Below, piece by piece: positions 23,570 through 32,321 of a stretch of DNA of 64,000 nt; within the stretch, counting starts at the first letter, position 1, and the number at the start of each line of letters is the position of its first letter. The DNA is from Ophiura sarsii (Eukaryota; Echinodermata; Ophiuroidea; Amphilepidida; Ophiuridae), in the NCBI GenBank assembly GCA_035610835.1, contig CM069450.1, positions 32,914,971-32,978,970 of the forward strand. The letters are read 5' to 3'. Below the pieces are notes generated by a model, which worked only from the letters and a program-made list of their open reading frames with translations, searched no databases and had not been told where the DNA came from. The position numbers and the translations under genes were made by a program.

Positions 23570-24674
23570 TCATCATCATCATCATCATCATTGGTCGTCC
23601 GTGGACGAAACGGAGGAAGCAATCGCAACGTACTGGGCCCAGACTTTCCTGTCATTCATGAGTTAGCGGATCTCTGGAGGATGTAAACCCATATCATTCT
23701 TGACGGTATCAGGACACTGAAGGTGTCTTCTACCTCTGTTAGCTTTCCCACCAGGAGGGGTCCAGAAAATTAGACGGGAGATAGGCTGGTTGGTTGTTCG
23801 CATGCAGTGGCCAGCGAAACATAAACGGCGCTGCCTGATTATTGATGTTATAGGGGGGATATCGCCATATACCACGCTTTTTGGGATGTGATCCCTCCAA
23901 CTGATGTCAAATAGTCTACGTAACGGTTGAGTATAACATCCGTTGATTCTGTCTTCAATTTTCCTGCTGATAGTCCATGTTTCGGAGCCGTACAACAAAT
24001 GCTTTCTACGCAGGCTTTGAAGAATCTGATTTTTGTCGTTCTTTCGAGATCAGATTTCCAGATCTTCTGCAGTTTATTGCAGGCAACCCATGCTTGTGCT
24101 TTCCTGCATTTGAATTCCTGGGATGTGTCTAGAACGTAGGCTCCCAAGTATTTGAAATTGAAGACATTTTCCAGCTCTACTCCTTTGATGGTCTTTACAC
24201 TGGCTGAGGTGGCAATATTTATAAGGAGGCTTTTTTGTTTTTCCTTCATTTAAATGCAGGCCAACTGCATTTGATGCTGCCTCAACACTCTGTAACAGTA
24301 ATTCCGCTTTACTGATTGATCCTAGTTTGGCATTAAAATCACCACGGATGAAGACTATGTTGTGTTGAGGAATGCTGCTAAGTGCGTCTGACAAGTCTTT
24401 GTAGAAGGAGAGTATCTCGTCTTCTTCAGAGCAGTTGGTGGGACTGTAGATGGAAATGACTGTTGTTGCTGGATTTCCAAGGAAAGTTGCCACTATGATT
24501 CTTGGGCTTATTTTGGTGACAGATGACAGACACTTTGAGGCGTGTGTATTCATCAAAAAGCCAACTCCGCCTACTGAAGCTCCAACTGTATTGCGAGTTG
24601 CAGAGGAAGTAATAGTGTGTAATCGTCTGAGACCTGTCTGACATCATAATTCGAATCATGGACGAAAGGATGTT
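23570..24674 (-). mobile_element. RTE-type LINE with internal deletion, nested in the CR1 copy
   Basis: On the minus strand an endonuclease piece (GDFNAKLGS-type motif) is joined directly to the C-terminal RT region (VEAASNAVGLHLNEGKTK), so most of the RT is deleted. The tail follows: LYGSETWTISRK, then RRLFDISWRDHIPKSV and IRQRRLCFAGHCMR, a layout characteristic of RTE-family proteins. The 3' end is an (ATG)n microsatellite. The CR1 target is repeated on both sides, 23541-23569 and 24675-24702 (29 and 28 bases, one base missing). Several frameshifts make it non-functional. Confidence 0.82.
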
Positions 24675-26320
24675 CCTATCAGCCCACATCAGTCATCGGT
24701 AAAGTCTTAGAAAGGATCATCAAAGAACACATTACAGACCACCTAGATAAACACGAATTGATCCACAACACCCAACATGGCTTCAGGAAAGGAAAGTCCT
24801 GCACAACCAACCTACTGGAATATCTGGAGACCATCATCAAACTAGTAGACGAAGGCACTCCTGTCGACGTAGTCTATCTTGACCTAACCAAAGCCTTTGA
24901 CACGGTACCACACAACAGACTCCTCGCCAAGATTAAGTCACACGGCATAGACGGTCAAATATTGATTTGGATCGAGGCTTGGTTAGCTGGTCGGAAACAG
25001 AAAGTCATCACACAAGGAGCAGAATCGGGTGGGAAAAGGTGTCTAGCTCGGTAGTTCAAGGATCAGTCCTGGGCCCACTCTGCTTCCTGATATACATGAA
25101 TGACCTGGAATGTGGTGTCAGCAGAACATCTACTGTTAGCAAGTTTGCGGACGACACTAAACTAGTCCACCCAGAGAGTACCGAAAAGGACATCGAGGAC
25201 ATGCAACAAGACATTGATCACCTACAAAACTGGGCGGAGGAGTGGCAGATGAGATACAACGCAGATAAATGTGGAGTTATGCACCTAGGGTATCACAACA
25301 CTCACCACACCTACCACTTGGGGAACACAGCGTTAAAAGAAACAACAGAAGAAAAAGACCTTGGAGTCCTCATCAACAAGTCACTCAAGATGTCCTCACA
25401 GTGCGCAGCAGCAGCAAAGAAGGAAAACAGAACGTTGGGAATGATCAAGCGAACTTCGCATACAAAAGCAAAGAGGTTGTATTGAAGCTCTACAAGTCCC
25501 TGGTTAGACCCCACCTAGACTATGCTGTACAAATCTGGAGCCCACATCTAGAGAAGGACAAGACACCACTCGAGAAAGTTCAAAGACGAGCAACCAAATT
25601 AATACCAAGCCTCAAACACCTCTCATACGAAGAGCGTCTATCAAAACTGCACTTGACTACATTAAGTACCAGAAGAGAAAGAGCCGACCTCATTCAGACG
25701 TATACGATAATAAACCAAATTGACAAGATAGACCCCGATATGATGTTCAAAAAGGCTGAACACCAGAAAACCAGAGGACACTCACAGAAGTTTGCCAAAA
25801 CAAGATCAAGGACATTCGCAAATACTTCTTCAGCCAGAGAGTGGTAGACAAATGGAACCAACTACCAGAGAGCGCCGTCAAAGCCCCCACACTCCTCGGC
25901 TTCAAACAAAATCTCACTAACTTGGGTTTTTAATGGGCAAGCAAGCCTCCTTAACCCTGCCACACTTTAATAGTAATACTACTACTGTAGGTGACGGTGT
26001 GGCCTTCAAGGTATGTTCAAGATATGTTCATATAATTTGTCTGGCCGGGCCATTCTATACTCTGTGTGATGTACATGTTCATTTGAAAGTGGTTTGAGGT
26101 GGTACCCGTGGTTCCTCGAATAATTGATCAACAATGTTAGAAAAGTGTTCGAACACTTTGTCGGTGTAATGTATTAAAGTGTTCCCTTCTCTCCCTGGTC
26201 AATGTTGAATCCCACTATGTGCCCACCATCAGTACAGGGCCTCGCAACATTGATCGGTGGAAGAAGTGGAGGCTGGAGGGGTATGAGGAAGGTGATACTT
26301 CAGGCTTTCGATGTTCACGT

Positions 26321-26461
26321 TGAAGAATACTTCTCTTTATGTTGTCAGATTGATGTTAAAGATGACAACAGTCTGAAAGTATACAAACAACAAATGATGT
26401 TCTTAATACATAACAACTATATACAATGAAGCAATACGTGTGTAGATGCTATAGTTCAACA
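26321..26461 (-). repeat. 3' LTR
   Basis: 141 bp; identical to the 5' LTR except one base (26352 region, GATTGATG against GATTTATG). It directly abuts the poly-G tract of the presumed polypurine tract. Contains the AGACTGTTGTCA sequence (minus strand) discussed under the 5' LTR. Confidence 0.92.
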
Positions 26462-26489
26462 TCCCCCCCCCCCCCCCCCCCCCCCCCCC
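26462..26489 (-). promoter_or_regulatory. presumed polypurine tract (G27-A)
   Basis: On the coding (minus) strand 27 G residues plus GA-type end lie immediately before the 3' LTR, where plus-strand priming occurs in LTR elements. An unbroken G run is unusual. It may have expanded after insertion. Confidence 0.6.
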
Positions 26490-26532
26490 ACGTTAGAGGG
26501 GTTAATACCGCGCTAACGTAACAACTAGCAGA

Positions 26533-28128
26533 TTAGCGGGTCTGCCATTTACCAGTCTCAGGTACGTAGTGACGAGGCTTTATTGTTTGTCTGCGAGGGC
26601 GTGCGAGGGCAACTCCACCTGACGCGACTGGTGTAATAGGTGCTGTTGGTATGTCCGGTGGTGGCAGATTTGTTTTTGAGGGCGTCAGCGGGATCAGTGG
26701 TGCTGATGCTGCTGTATGGTCCAGCACGGGCTGTGCTGGGGCATCCATCGTTGGCACGGTAGCCTCTGTCATAGAAGTAGACGTGTGCGGTCGTGCGACA
26801 GCGGTGGGGCCCTGTTCCAGCTGGTCTGACGCTGGCTGTGGTTGCGGTGCCATTGCGTGTCGTTGTGGTACGCTCATGCCATGGTCGACCATGTGTCGTC
26901 GCGAGCGATGTGTGGAATCCTCGATTGCGACTGTGGGTGGAGTAAACTTGCGTAAGAAGCGCCTGTTTCTTAGCGATAAGCGTCCAGATCCATCAACTTT
27001 GACCCAATATTGGTCATGGTTCCTTAGCTCGACGACTGTGCCGGATTTGTCCCACTTAGTAGGATGCGGACCGTGTTGGTTCTGCAGGAACACGCGGTTG
27101 CCCAGCGATAGTGGTGCAAGGGGCCTTGCGTGAGCGTTGAGGGCTTCAAGTGAGCGTGGCATCCGGGCTTTCATTGCGTCTTCTTTAAGTGCCCATGCTT
27201 CGCGCCAGGTAGTGCGAATGGATGGGTTAGTGAACTTATTCTGTCGGCTGACGAATGAGAAGGCATCGCGTATAGGTCTGCCGAAGACTATTTCCGCCGG
27301 TGAGATGTTGCAGTCAGGATCCGGAGTGTTGCGCAATTGGAGTAGTGCCCGTAAGAGACCGTCATTATCAAGGGAACCAGTGGGCCCAACATTGTCCATC
27401 AGGGTGCGCTTCGCCTTCTTGACTGCTACTTCGGCGCGGCCATTCGATTGAGCGAAGTAGGCAGATGACACACGGTGACGGACTCCCCATCGTGTAAGGA
27501 AGTCGGCAGTCGCAGAAGCAGAGAATTCTGGGCCTCCATCACTCGAGATATCCTCAGGAACGCCAAACGTGGCAAATAATGTTCGGAGAGCAGCGATCAG
27601 GCCCTGCGCTCCAGCCTGAGTAGTACCATGCGGTGCTCTGAAGATTTCGACCCATCCAGATAAACGATCGCCGGCGACTAGGTAGTGGCATCCACCGAAG
27701 TCAAAGAAGTCAGCGTAGATCGATTCAAATGGTGTTGCGGGGACTGGCGATAGTGTAGGGGGCAATGCAGCTTGTGACGGGGCGTTCCGGTTGCATGCTG
27801 TGCATCTTTCGCGGGCTGACTGAATGTCCTTTGTCATTCCCGGCCAAAACACGATAGCGCGAGCACGTGATTCCATGGACGTGACGCCTTGGTGGGCGGA
27901 GTGGAGTGTCTGGAGAACTTCGCCACGAAGGGATGATGGGATAACGACACGGTCACTGAACAAGATGACACCATCCAATACATGGAGCGACTCTCTGTAT
28001 TGCCAGAATGCGGCCAGCCCGTCATTTGCGGTACGGTGTGCATCCCCGAAGCCGGTGTAGATGGCATCCATAAGCTGGCGCATCCATAAGCTGGCGTGTG
28101 ACAGGATCGGTTGCGGTCTCAGAGGCAA
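26533..28128 (-). CDS. retrotransposon integrase (Pol C-terminal part)
   Basis: 531 codons on the minus strand. About residues 65-115 form the HHCC zinc-binding module (LHSAHQGVT...CTACN). The core has the DDE residues in context: YADFFDF, SSDGGPEFS and NGRAEVAVKKAK. A C-terminal GPY/F-like module follows (TKWDKSGTVVELRNHDQYW). No chromodomain is visible; the tail is Pro/Ala/Thr-rich. The true frame enters from the preceding ORF at the 16-bp duplication (28065-28096), so the apparent ATG at 28128 is probably not a real start. The catalytic residues all appear intact. Confidence 0.85.
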   Translation of the reverse strand: MPLRPQPILSHASLWMRQLMDAIYTGFGDAHRTANDGLAAFWQYRESLHVLDGVILFSDRVVIPSSLRGEVLQTLHSAHQGVTSMESRARAIVFWPGMTKDIQSARERCTACNRNAPSQAALPPTLSPVPATPFESIYADFFDFGGCHYLVAGDRLSGWVEIFRAPHGTTQAGAQGLIAALRTLFATFGVPEDISSDGGPEFSASATADFLTRWGVRHRVSSAYFAQSNGRAEVAVKKAKRTLMDNVGPTGSLDNDGLLRALLQLRNTPDPDCNISPAEIVFGRPIRDAFSFVSRQNKFTNPSIRTTWREAWALKEDAMKARMPRSLEALNAHARPLAPLSLGNRVFLQNQHGPHPTKWDKSGTVVELRNHDQYWVKVDGSGRLSLRNRRFLRKFTPPTVAIEDSTHRSRRHMVDHGMSVPQRHAMAPQPQPASDQLEQGPTAVARPHTSTSMTEATVPTMDAPAQPVLDHTAASAPLIPLTPSKTNLPPPDIPTAPITPVASGGVALARPRRQTIKPRHYVPETGKWQTR

Positions 28129-30367
28129 TGCGTTCCCATGTCAATGCTGTTATGTTCTGCGTCTCGTGACGGATGGCAGCAGTCATGGCGCATTCGGCAT
28201 CATCTTGTGCTGAGTGTAGTGTGAGGCTAGATAGCTCTGCAAAGTTGCTTACGGGGTGTCGGGACGTGGCGTCAGCGGCAGTATTAGTCTTGCCGGGGAG
28301 ATGTGCGATCTCAAAGGCCCATGGTAGTGTACGCTGCTTGAGGCGGAAGAGTCTGGAGTTGGGGATCTCATCGAGAGTACGGTCTCCCATGATCTTGATC
28401 AGGGGCTTGTGATCAGTGACAACGAGAAGGTCATTGCATCCTTGAGTAAAGTATTTCGACTGTTCGAGTCCCCATGCCACTGCCAGTGCCTCGCCCTCGA
28501 TTGCAGCATAGCGCTGCTCTGCAGATGAGAGGAATCTGGAGCCAGCTAATGTTACCCTCCATCCATTATCGCAGCAGTCAGGGATGCGGGACTCGCAGGC
28601 ACAGTGCTTCTGTGATAGAAAGTATCCGATGCCCTTGCAGGACCAATCTGGGCGTAGGCAGGTTCTCTTCGTAGGGTCAAATATCTCTACGCCGTGGCGG
28701 ATGGCGTCAACGATGGCACCCTTAGATGTATTGAAGGCTTCATCAAGCGCAGGAGTCCATTCGAAGCGGACCTTTGGGCTGAGGAATGGTTTGAAGGGCG
28801 CCATGGTGTCGCGTAGTTGTGCATAGTTGGCGATCTGGTTAACTAAGCCGAACCAGCTACGGATGTCTGTGGTGGATGCTGGCGTCGAAAATCCTCGAGG
28901 GGGTGCACCTTCCTTGAGGTGAATCTCCACTGGATGCCCTGTCATGCATGGGAGGGGGCGGTGAGGACAGGTATTAAATGACGATGCTGCGAAGTGTTGT
29001 AGCAACCAATCTTCCATCTTACTATTGTTGGCAGGGGTGCACTCGAAAGGAAGGGTATCGGGCCGATCGGGAACCACTGTACGTGGTGGACAAGAACATG
29101 GGCCTTTGCCATTTGAAGGTGGTGCGGAGCAACCGGCGTTGATTGCAGGGTGATCCTCCTTAAGTGGACGTTGGGCCTTTGGGGGCTGAAGTTCAGCTGC
29201 TCCAACTGAGGGGAAGTCGTGCGATACTATTCCAAGATCCATCATGGCTTCCCAAGACAGGTAAAATCCATGGGCTGACTTGCTTACATATACCATGGTG
29301 GCGCACGATTTCTTGTCGTCGCTCAGGGGCACTCCTTGTAGACGCACGATGATAGCGCCGTCTATGGTGATAGGAGACTTGTTAGCTGCGACTAGGTCTA
29401 CGTGGACAGGAACGAGGTCTTCCTCAGAGAATCCAGCAGCCAAAAAACCGTCCATGGACCAGAGGCAAGATTGGGCTCCAGTGTCAGCCATCGCTGTGAT
29501 GGTCGTAGGTGCGGTGGTAGGACAGCGTCGTCCGAAAGCTCGATAGTCCGAGTTGTTCACTGACATGTGTAGCTGCACTTCCGGATGGTTCAAGAAGCGG
29601 GCCCTGCGCCATGCACCCTTTGAGAAGATATTGTGGGCGTGAACTTGGGTAGAACGTGGTTCCGACTGCGTTTGCTTGAAACGGGGGCGTCGTCGATGGC
29701 GACGGTGGCGGTTATTAGTGCGCATGGGTGGCTGTTGGTGGTTTGATCCCGTTTCGTGCAATGCCGACACTTGTGCGAATATCACCCCAGTTTCAGATGT
29801 AGAGGACGCTTGGTGCTGAGATGCGTCCCTGCGGCGGCTACTCCGCTGCGCCCTGTAGCATTTGATGCACTGGCGATGGGGTCTAGTGTTCCAGCCTCGA
29901 GCACCCGCGGAGAACAGGGAAAATGTCTGTTTGCAGTCAGGGCACATGGCAGTTCGGTTACGGTCGGGGGTCGACTGCATGCCTGTTGGGGTGGCTTTTT
30001 CTCGGCGGAAGGAGGATATTCCAGCCGCGGTTGTGGGCAAGGCATTCCTGGCCATTTCTTTGCTCTCGACAATGGCAATGACGTCGTTTACCGCGCGTCC
30101 GAGTATGGCATCAGTGCCTAGCACCTCGCGTCGAATATCAATGTCCGCAATACCTGCTAGGAGGACGTCCCGGATTATAGTATCGGTAAAGTTCACTTTC
30201 CGTGTACAAATGCACTCTGTGACATAGGCACAGGTTTCAGCTTTTCCACGCACTCTGGCTCCGAACGAGCGGAAAGGTTCATCTCGCTGCTGTCGCATCT
30301 GGACGAGTTCAGCGCGTTTGACACCAGTAGCAATGGGAATGACGGCAAGCAACTTCATCGCGGCCAT
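28022..30367 (-). CDS. retrotransposon Gag-protease-RNase H fusion, RT core deleted
   Basis: 781 codons on the minus strand. The N-terminal 130 residues are Gag-like helices, followed by a CX2C...CX2C zinc-binding segment (CPDCKQTF, CIKC) and a basic region. The aspartic protease motif is ADTGAQSCLWS. After a short RT-flanking segment (HPVEIHLKEGAPPR) the frame jumps to the post-RT connector (TTDIRSWFGLVNQ); the junction is near 28894. The RT palm, including its YXDD-type catalytic motif, is absent. RNase H is complete by motif: RPDWSCKG, EGEALAVAWG, VVTDHKPL and AADATSRHP. The last 18 codons are out-of-frame read-through caused by the duplication at 28065-28096. Confidence 0.85.
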   Translation of the reverse strand: MAAMKLLAVIPIATGVKRAELVQMRQQRDEPFRSFGARVRGKAETCAYVTECICTRKVNFTDTIIRDVLLAGIADIDIRREVLGTDAILGRAVNDVIAIVESKEMARNALPTTAAGISSFRREKATPTGMQSTPDRNRTAMCPDCKQTFSLFSAGARGWNTRPHRQCIKCYRAQRSSRRRDASQHQASSTSETGVIFAQVSALHETGSNHQQPPMRTNNRHRRHRRRPRFKQTQSEPRSTQVHAHNIFSKGAWRRARFLNHPEVQLHMSVNNSDYRAFGRRCPTTAPTTITAMADTGAQSCLWSMDGFLAAGFSEEDLVPVHVDLVAANKSPITIDGAIIVRLQGVPLSDDKKSCATMVYVSKSAHGFYLSWEAMMDLGIVSHDFPSVGAAELQPPKAQRPLKEDHPAINAGCSAPPSNGKGPCSCPPRTVVPDRPDTLPFECTPANNSKMEDWLLQHFAASSFNTCPHRPLPCMTGHPVEIHLKEGAPPRGFSTPASTTDIRSWFGLVNQIANYAQLRDTMAPFKPFLSPKVRFEWTPALDEAFNTSKGAIVDAIRHGVEIFDPTKRTCLRPDWSCKGIGYFLSQKHCACESRIPDCCDNGWRVTLAGSRFLSSAEQRYAAIEGEALAVAWGLEQSKYFTQGCNDLLVVTDHKPLIKIMGDRTLDEIPNSRLFRLKQRTLPWAFEIAHLPGKTNTAADATSRHPVSNFAELSSLTLHSAQDDAECAMTAAIRHETQNITALTWERIASETATDPVTRQLMDAPAYGCHLHRLRGCTPYRK
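28065..28096 (-). repeat. 16-bp tandem duplication causing a pol frameshift
   Basis: CATCCATAAGCTGGCG occurs twice head to tail (28065-28080, 28081-28096). Sixteen bases is not a multiple of three. It separates the RNase H frame from the integrase frame; with one copy the two frames align through TRQLMDA. Confidence 0.92.
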
Positions 30368-30603
30368 TACGTCGGTAGTGGGCTTACTATGGCAGGATCC
30401 GTCTTTAGTAGGCTGTTCCCGAGAGTATCACCGGCACATTGGAAGAGTTGTGGCGAAGAGGCATTAGGATCGAGTCCGGATCCGGTGATGAATGCATCCC
30501 AACGACGTGTGAAGACATTCCACTCCTCAGGTGTCACACCTACATCCACCTTTGGGCGCTCTAATCTTGGGCCACGTGGAGCAGGGTGTACTTGTCCAGC
30601 CAT
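30367..30603 (-). CDS. retrotransposon Gag N-terminus, frameshifted
   Basis: 78 codons starting MAGQVHPAPRG, with TPEEWNVFTRRWDAFITGSG and a helix rich in Leu and Ser. It stops with TAA at the point where the adjacent frame (Val-Met-Ala-Ala-Met, from 30367) takes over, so it is most simply the start of the same Gag broken by a one-base indel. A programmed shift cannot be excluded, but I see no classical slippery heptamer. The 137-base leader between here and the 5' LTR has no other frame. Confidence 0.7.
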   Translation of the reverse strand: MAGQVHPAPRGPRLERPKVDVGVTPEEWNVFTRRWDAFITGSGLDPNASSPQLFQCAGDTLGNSLLKTDPAIVSPLPT

Positions 30604-30740
30604 GTGTACCGTAGAATGTGCCGATAGCAGAGCGCAGGCGACGGCTTCAGACGACTCTGGTGTTGCGTATGGGCATCCATCTAAGCTACCGGGCAGTAAT
30701 AATTACGACCATCTTGGTAGTTCCTGTAGTTAGTGGCTTG

Positions 30741-30752
30741 AGACTGTTGTCA
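30741..30752 (-). promoter_or_regulatory. putative self-complementary primer-binding site
   Basis: The first 12 bases after the 5' LTR on the coding strand read TGACAACAGTCT, not the TGG expected of a tRNA 3'-end primer site. They are the exact reverse complement of AGACTGTTGTCA inside the LTR (30806-30795). The match ends after 12 bases. Confidence 0.7.
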
Positions 30753-30893
30753 TGAAGAATACTTCTCTTTATGTTGTCAGATTTATGTTAAAGATGACAA
30801 CAGTCTGAAAGTATACAAACAACAAATGATGTTCTTAATACATAACAACTATATACAATGAAGCAATACGTGTGTAGATGCTATAGTTCAACA
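30753..30893 (-). repeat. 5' LTR with predicted start site
   Basis: On the coding strand a TATTAAG box lies about 28-34 bases before an initiator-like TTTCAGAC. If transcription starts at that A (30806), the RNA begins AGACTGTTGTCA, which pairs with the leader bases 30752-30741. That gives U3 of 87 and R-U5 of 54 bases. The start site is inferred from motifs, not mapped. Confidence 0.88.
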
Positions 30894-30898
30894 CACGT

Positions 30899-31215
30899 GA
30901 CTCAAATAGCGTGCGTGTTACAGGGGCGTCATATACGGGGGAACATGGGGACACGCCCCCCCCCCCCCCCACCCCAAGTGTTCAAAGTTGGGGGGACATA
31001 ATAGCAGATGCCCCCACACCTTTTTTTTAATAACCCTTGTCCCCCCCCCCCCCCCCATTTTTGAAAACGGGATGACGCCCTTGGCGTGTTAGTACAAACA
31101 GCATGGCAATTAGGGTTAGTGTTCGTGACTCAAATAGCGTGCGTGTTACAGGGGCGTCATATACGGGGATGACATGGGGACACGCCCCCCCCCCCCCCCC
31201 ACCCCCACATATATA
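30899..31215 (+). repeat. direct repeat of about 80 bp with poly-C ends
   Basis: GACTCAAATAGCGTGCGTGTTACAGGGGCGTCATATACGGG, then ACATGGGGACACG and a C run, starts at about 30899 and again at about 31128. C runs end both copies and a third lies at 31041-31056. GGCGTAGC/GCTACGCC words nearby (31266, 31580) link this block to the poly-C-associated repeat family. Nothing else gene-like lies before 31722. Confidence 0.7.
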
Positions 31216-32211
31216 TATATAATATTCGCGCGCGCGGGCGCGCTCCTCTCCCAATATGAAAAACCTAGCTACGCCATTAGTGTGTCCATTTTTCAACCAA
31301 TGTAATTTATCTTGTGATAGTCGCCCATTCTCGTATAATACACATCTCATTTCATTATTTTGAACACATAGGTAGGTCTATTCGTCAAAATTTGGTTCAA
31401 AGTATGCACCAAAAATATTGCACCATTTTCATTGCATATTTTCAGTAAAATTGTCTTCTCCCTGGGCATCGGATAGCGATGCGGCGGCGCGGATATACAC
31501 ACCCATGAGCTGCAACTCGTCTATCTTAAGAGCCCCCCATTTAAAGTCACTGCCCCTTCTTGCCCCCCCCAAATGAAAAAGTCTAGTTACGCCACTGCAT
31601 AAAGTAGGTTACACCATAAATGTTCCTGTGGTTAGATGCCCGGTTAGATGTTGGTACATTTTTCGATTGATTGATCAAACTGGTCTGGGCTCTTGGTCGA
31701 AACCACCCAGGATTTAAAAATAAAGGCCGCTAATGAACTTTGATCACTGTATTGATCGTCAGGCTGCGTATGACTGTATACAATTATTAGGCATATTCAT
31801 TGACCGTATGGTCAATTATGGCCTATACATATTGAACTATTGATCTAGTAATAGATAGCATATCCCTATCATTTCACGCGTATACATGATATCGTGATAG
31901 TATACAGTAAATTATGTGTGCCATTTATTTTCGTTTTTGTCTGTCGGTCATTCTTAACATGGGCCTTAAGAAATAATGCTTTGGTAGGGCATTTTATGTG
32001 TGAATGGTGTTTTTAAAGATAATTGATACAGTTGTGTTTTATAAACACAGTTGCCTATTCAGTAGTCAGTCATGAAATCCCGCGAAAATAAGCACATGTA
32101 GCGGCTCTGTTATCAACTGCTTATACCATATTCTTATACCAAAATACAAGGAGTTTTATTATATGATAACTCCTTGCTTATATACACAGCTAATGAAGCG
32201 TGAACGAAATC

Positions 32212-32219
32212 TGAAGTCA
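32212..32219 (+). promoter_or_regulatory. CRE-like site of gene A, one base off
   Basis: TGAAGTCA lies about 50 bases upstream of the TATA box, where gene B has the perfect palindrome TGACGTCA. Surrounding bases (CATAGATCAGGAT) are the same in both copies, so a single C/A difference separates them. Confidence 0.5.
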
Positions 32220-32260
32220 TAGATCAGGATCGATATATAGGCCTAATACTTTAGTAACTT

Positions 32261-32267
32261 TATAAAG
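32261..32267 (+). promoter_or_regulatory. TATA box of gene A
   Basis: TATAAAG about 25-30 bases before the conserved GCAGTCACGTTAGG, a plausible initiator region, and 55 bases before the ATG at 32322. The paralogue has TATATAAAG in the same place. Confidence 0.65.
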
Positions 32268-32321
32268 GTCGCCTTGTTGCAGTCACGTTAGGTATCATCG
32301 ACATAAAATTGTAATGGCATG

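Larger units (their letters stand above)
23487..25990 (+). mobile_element. CR1-like LINE, 5'-truncated, frameshifted and interrupted
   Basis: Reverse transcriptase of a CR1/L2-type non-LTR retrotransposon. It begins inside the RT (PIFKKDSRSKPGNYHPISL at 23490-23568), is broken by the RTE at 23570-24674, and resumes with the duplicated target at 24675. Recognisable blocks follow in order: QHGFRKGKSC, DLTKAFDTVPH (motif A), VVQGSVLGPLCFLIY (motif B), KFADDTKL (motif C, ADD), then a C-terminal region with PHLDYAVQIWSPHL. Frameshifts near 25050 and 25480 break the reading frame, so it is dead. The 3' end near 25990 is (TACTAC)-like. Endonuclease and ORF1 are absent, as expected for 5' truncation. 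Confidence 0.8.
26321..30893 (-). mobile_element. Ty3/gypsy-class LTR retrotransposon, RT-deleted
   Basis: A complete insertion of 4573 bp: 141-bp LTRs (26321-26461 and 30753-30893), TG...CA ends, 5-bp target duplication CACGT (26316-26320 and 30894-30898). Coding is on the minus strand in order Gag, aspartic protease (DTGA), RNase H, integrase, which is the Ty3 order. The LTRs differ at one base, so insertion is recent. The RT palm is missing, a 16-bp tandem duplication shifts the frame before integrase, and gag is shifted near 30367. It was therefore probably mobilised in trans by an intact relative. Confidence 0.9.

Noticed and set aside
26651..30733. Plus-strand ORFs of 60-160 codons across the LTR element
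   Set aside because: Antisense shadows of the GC-rich gag-pol frames; no motif of their own.
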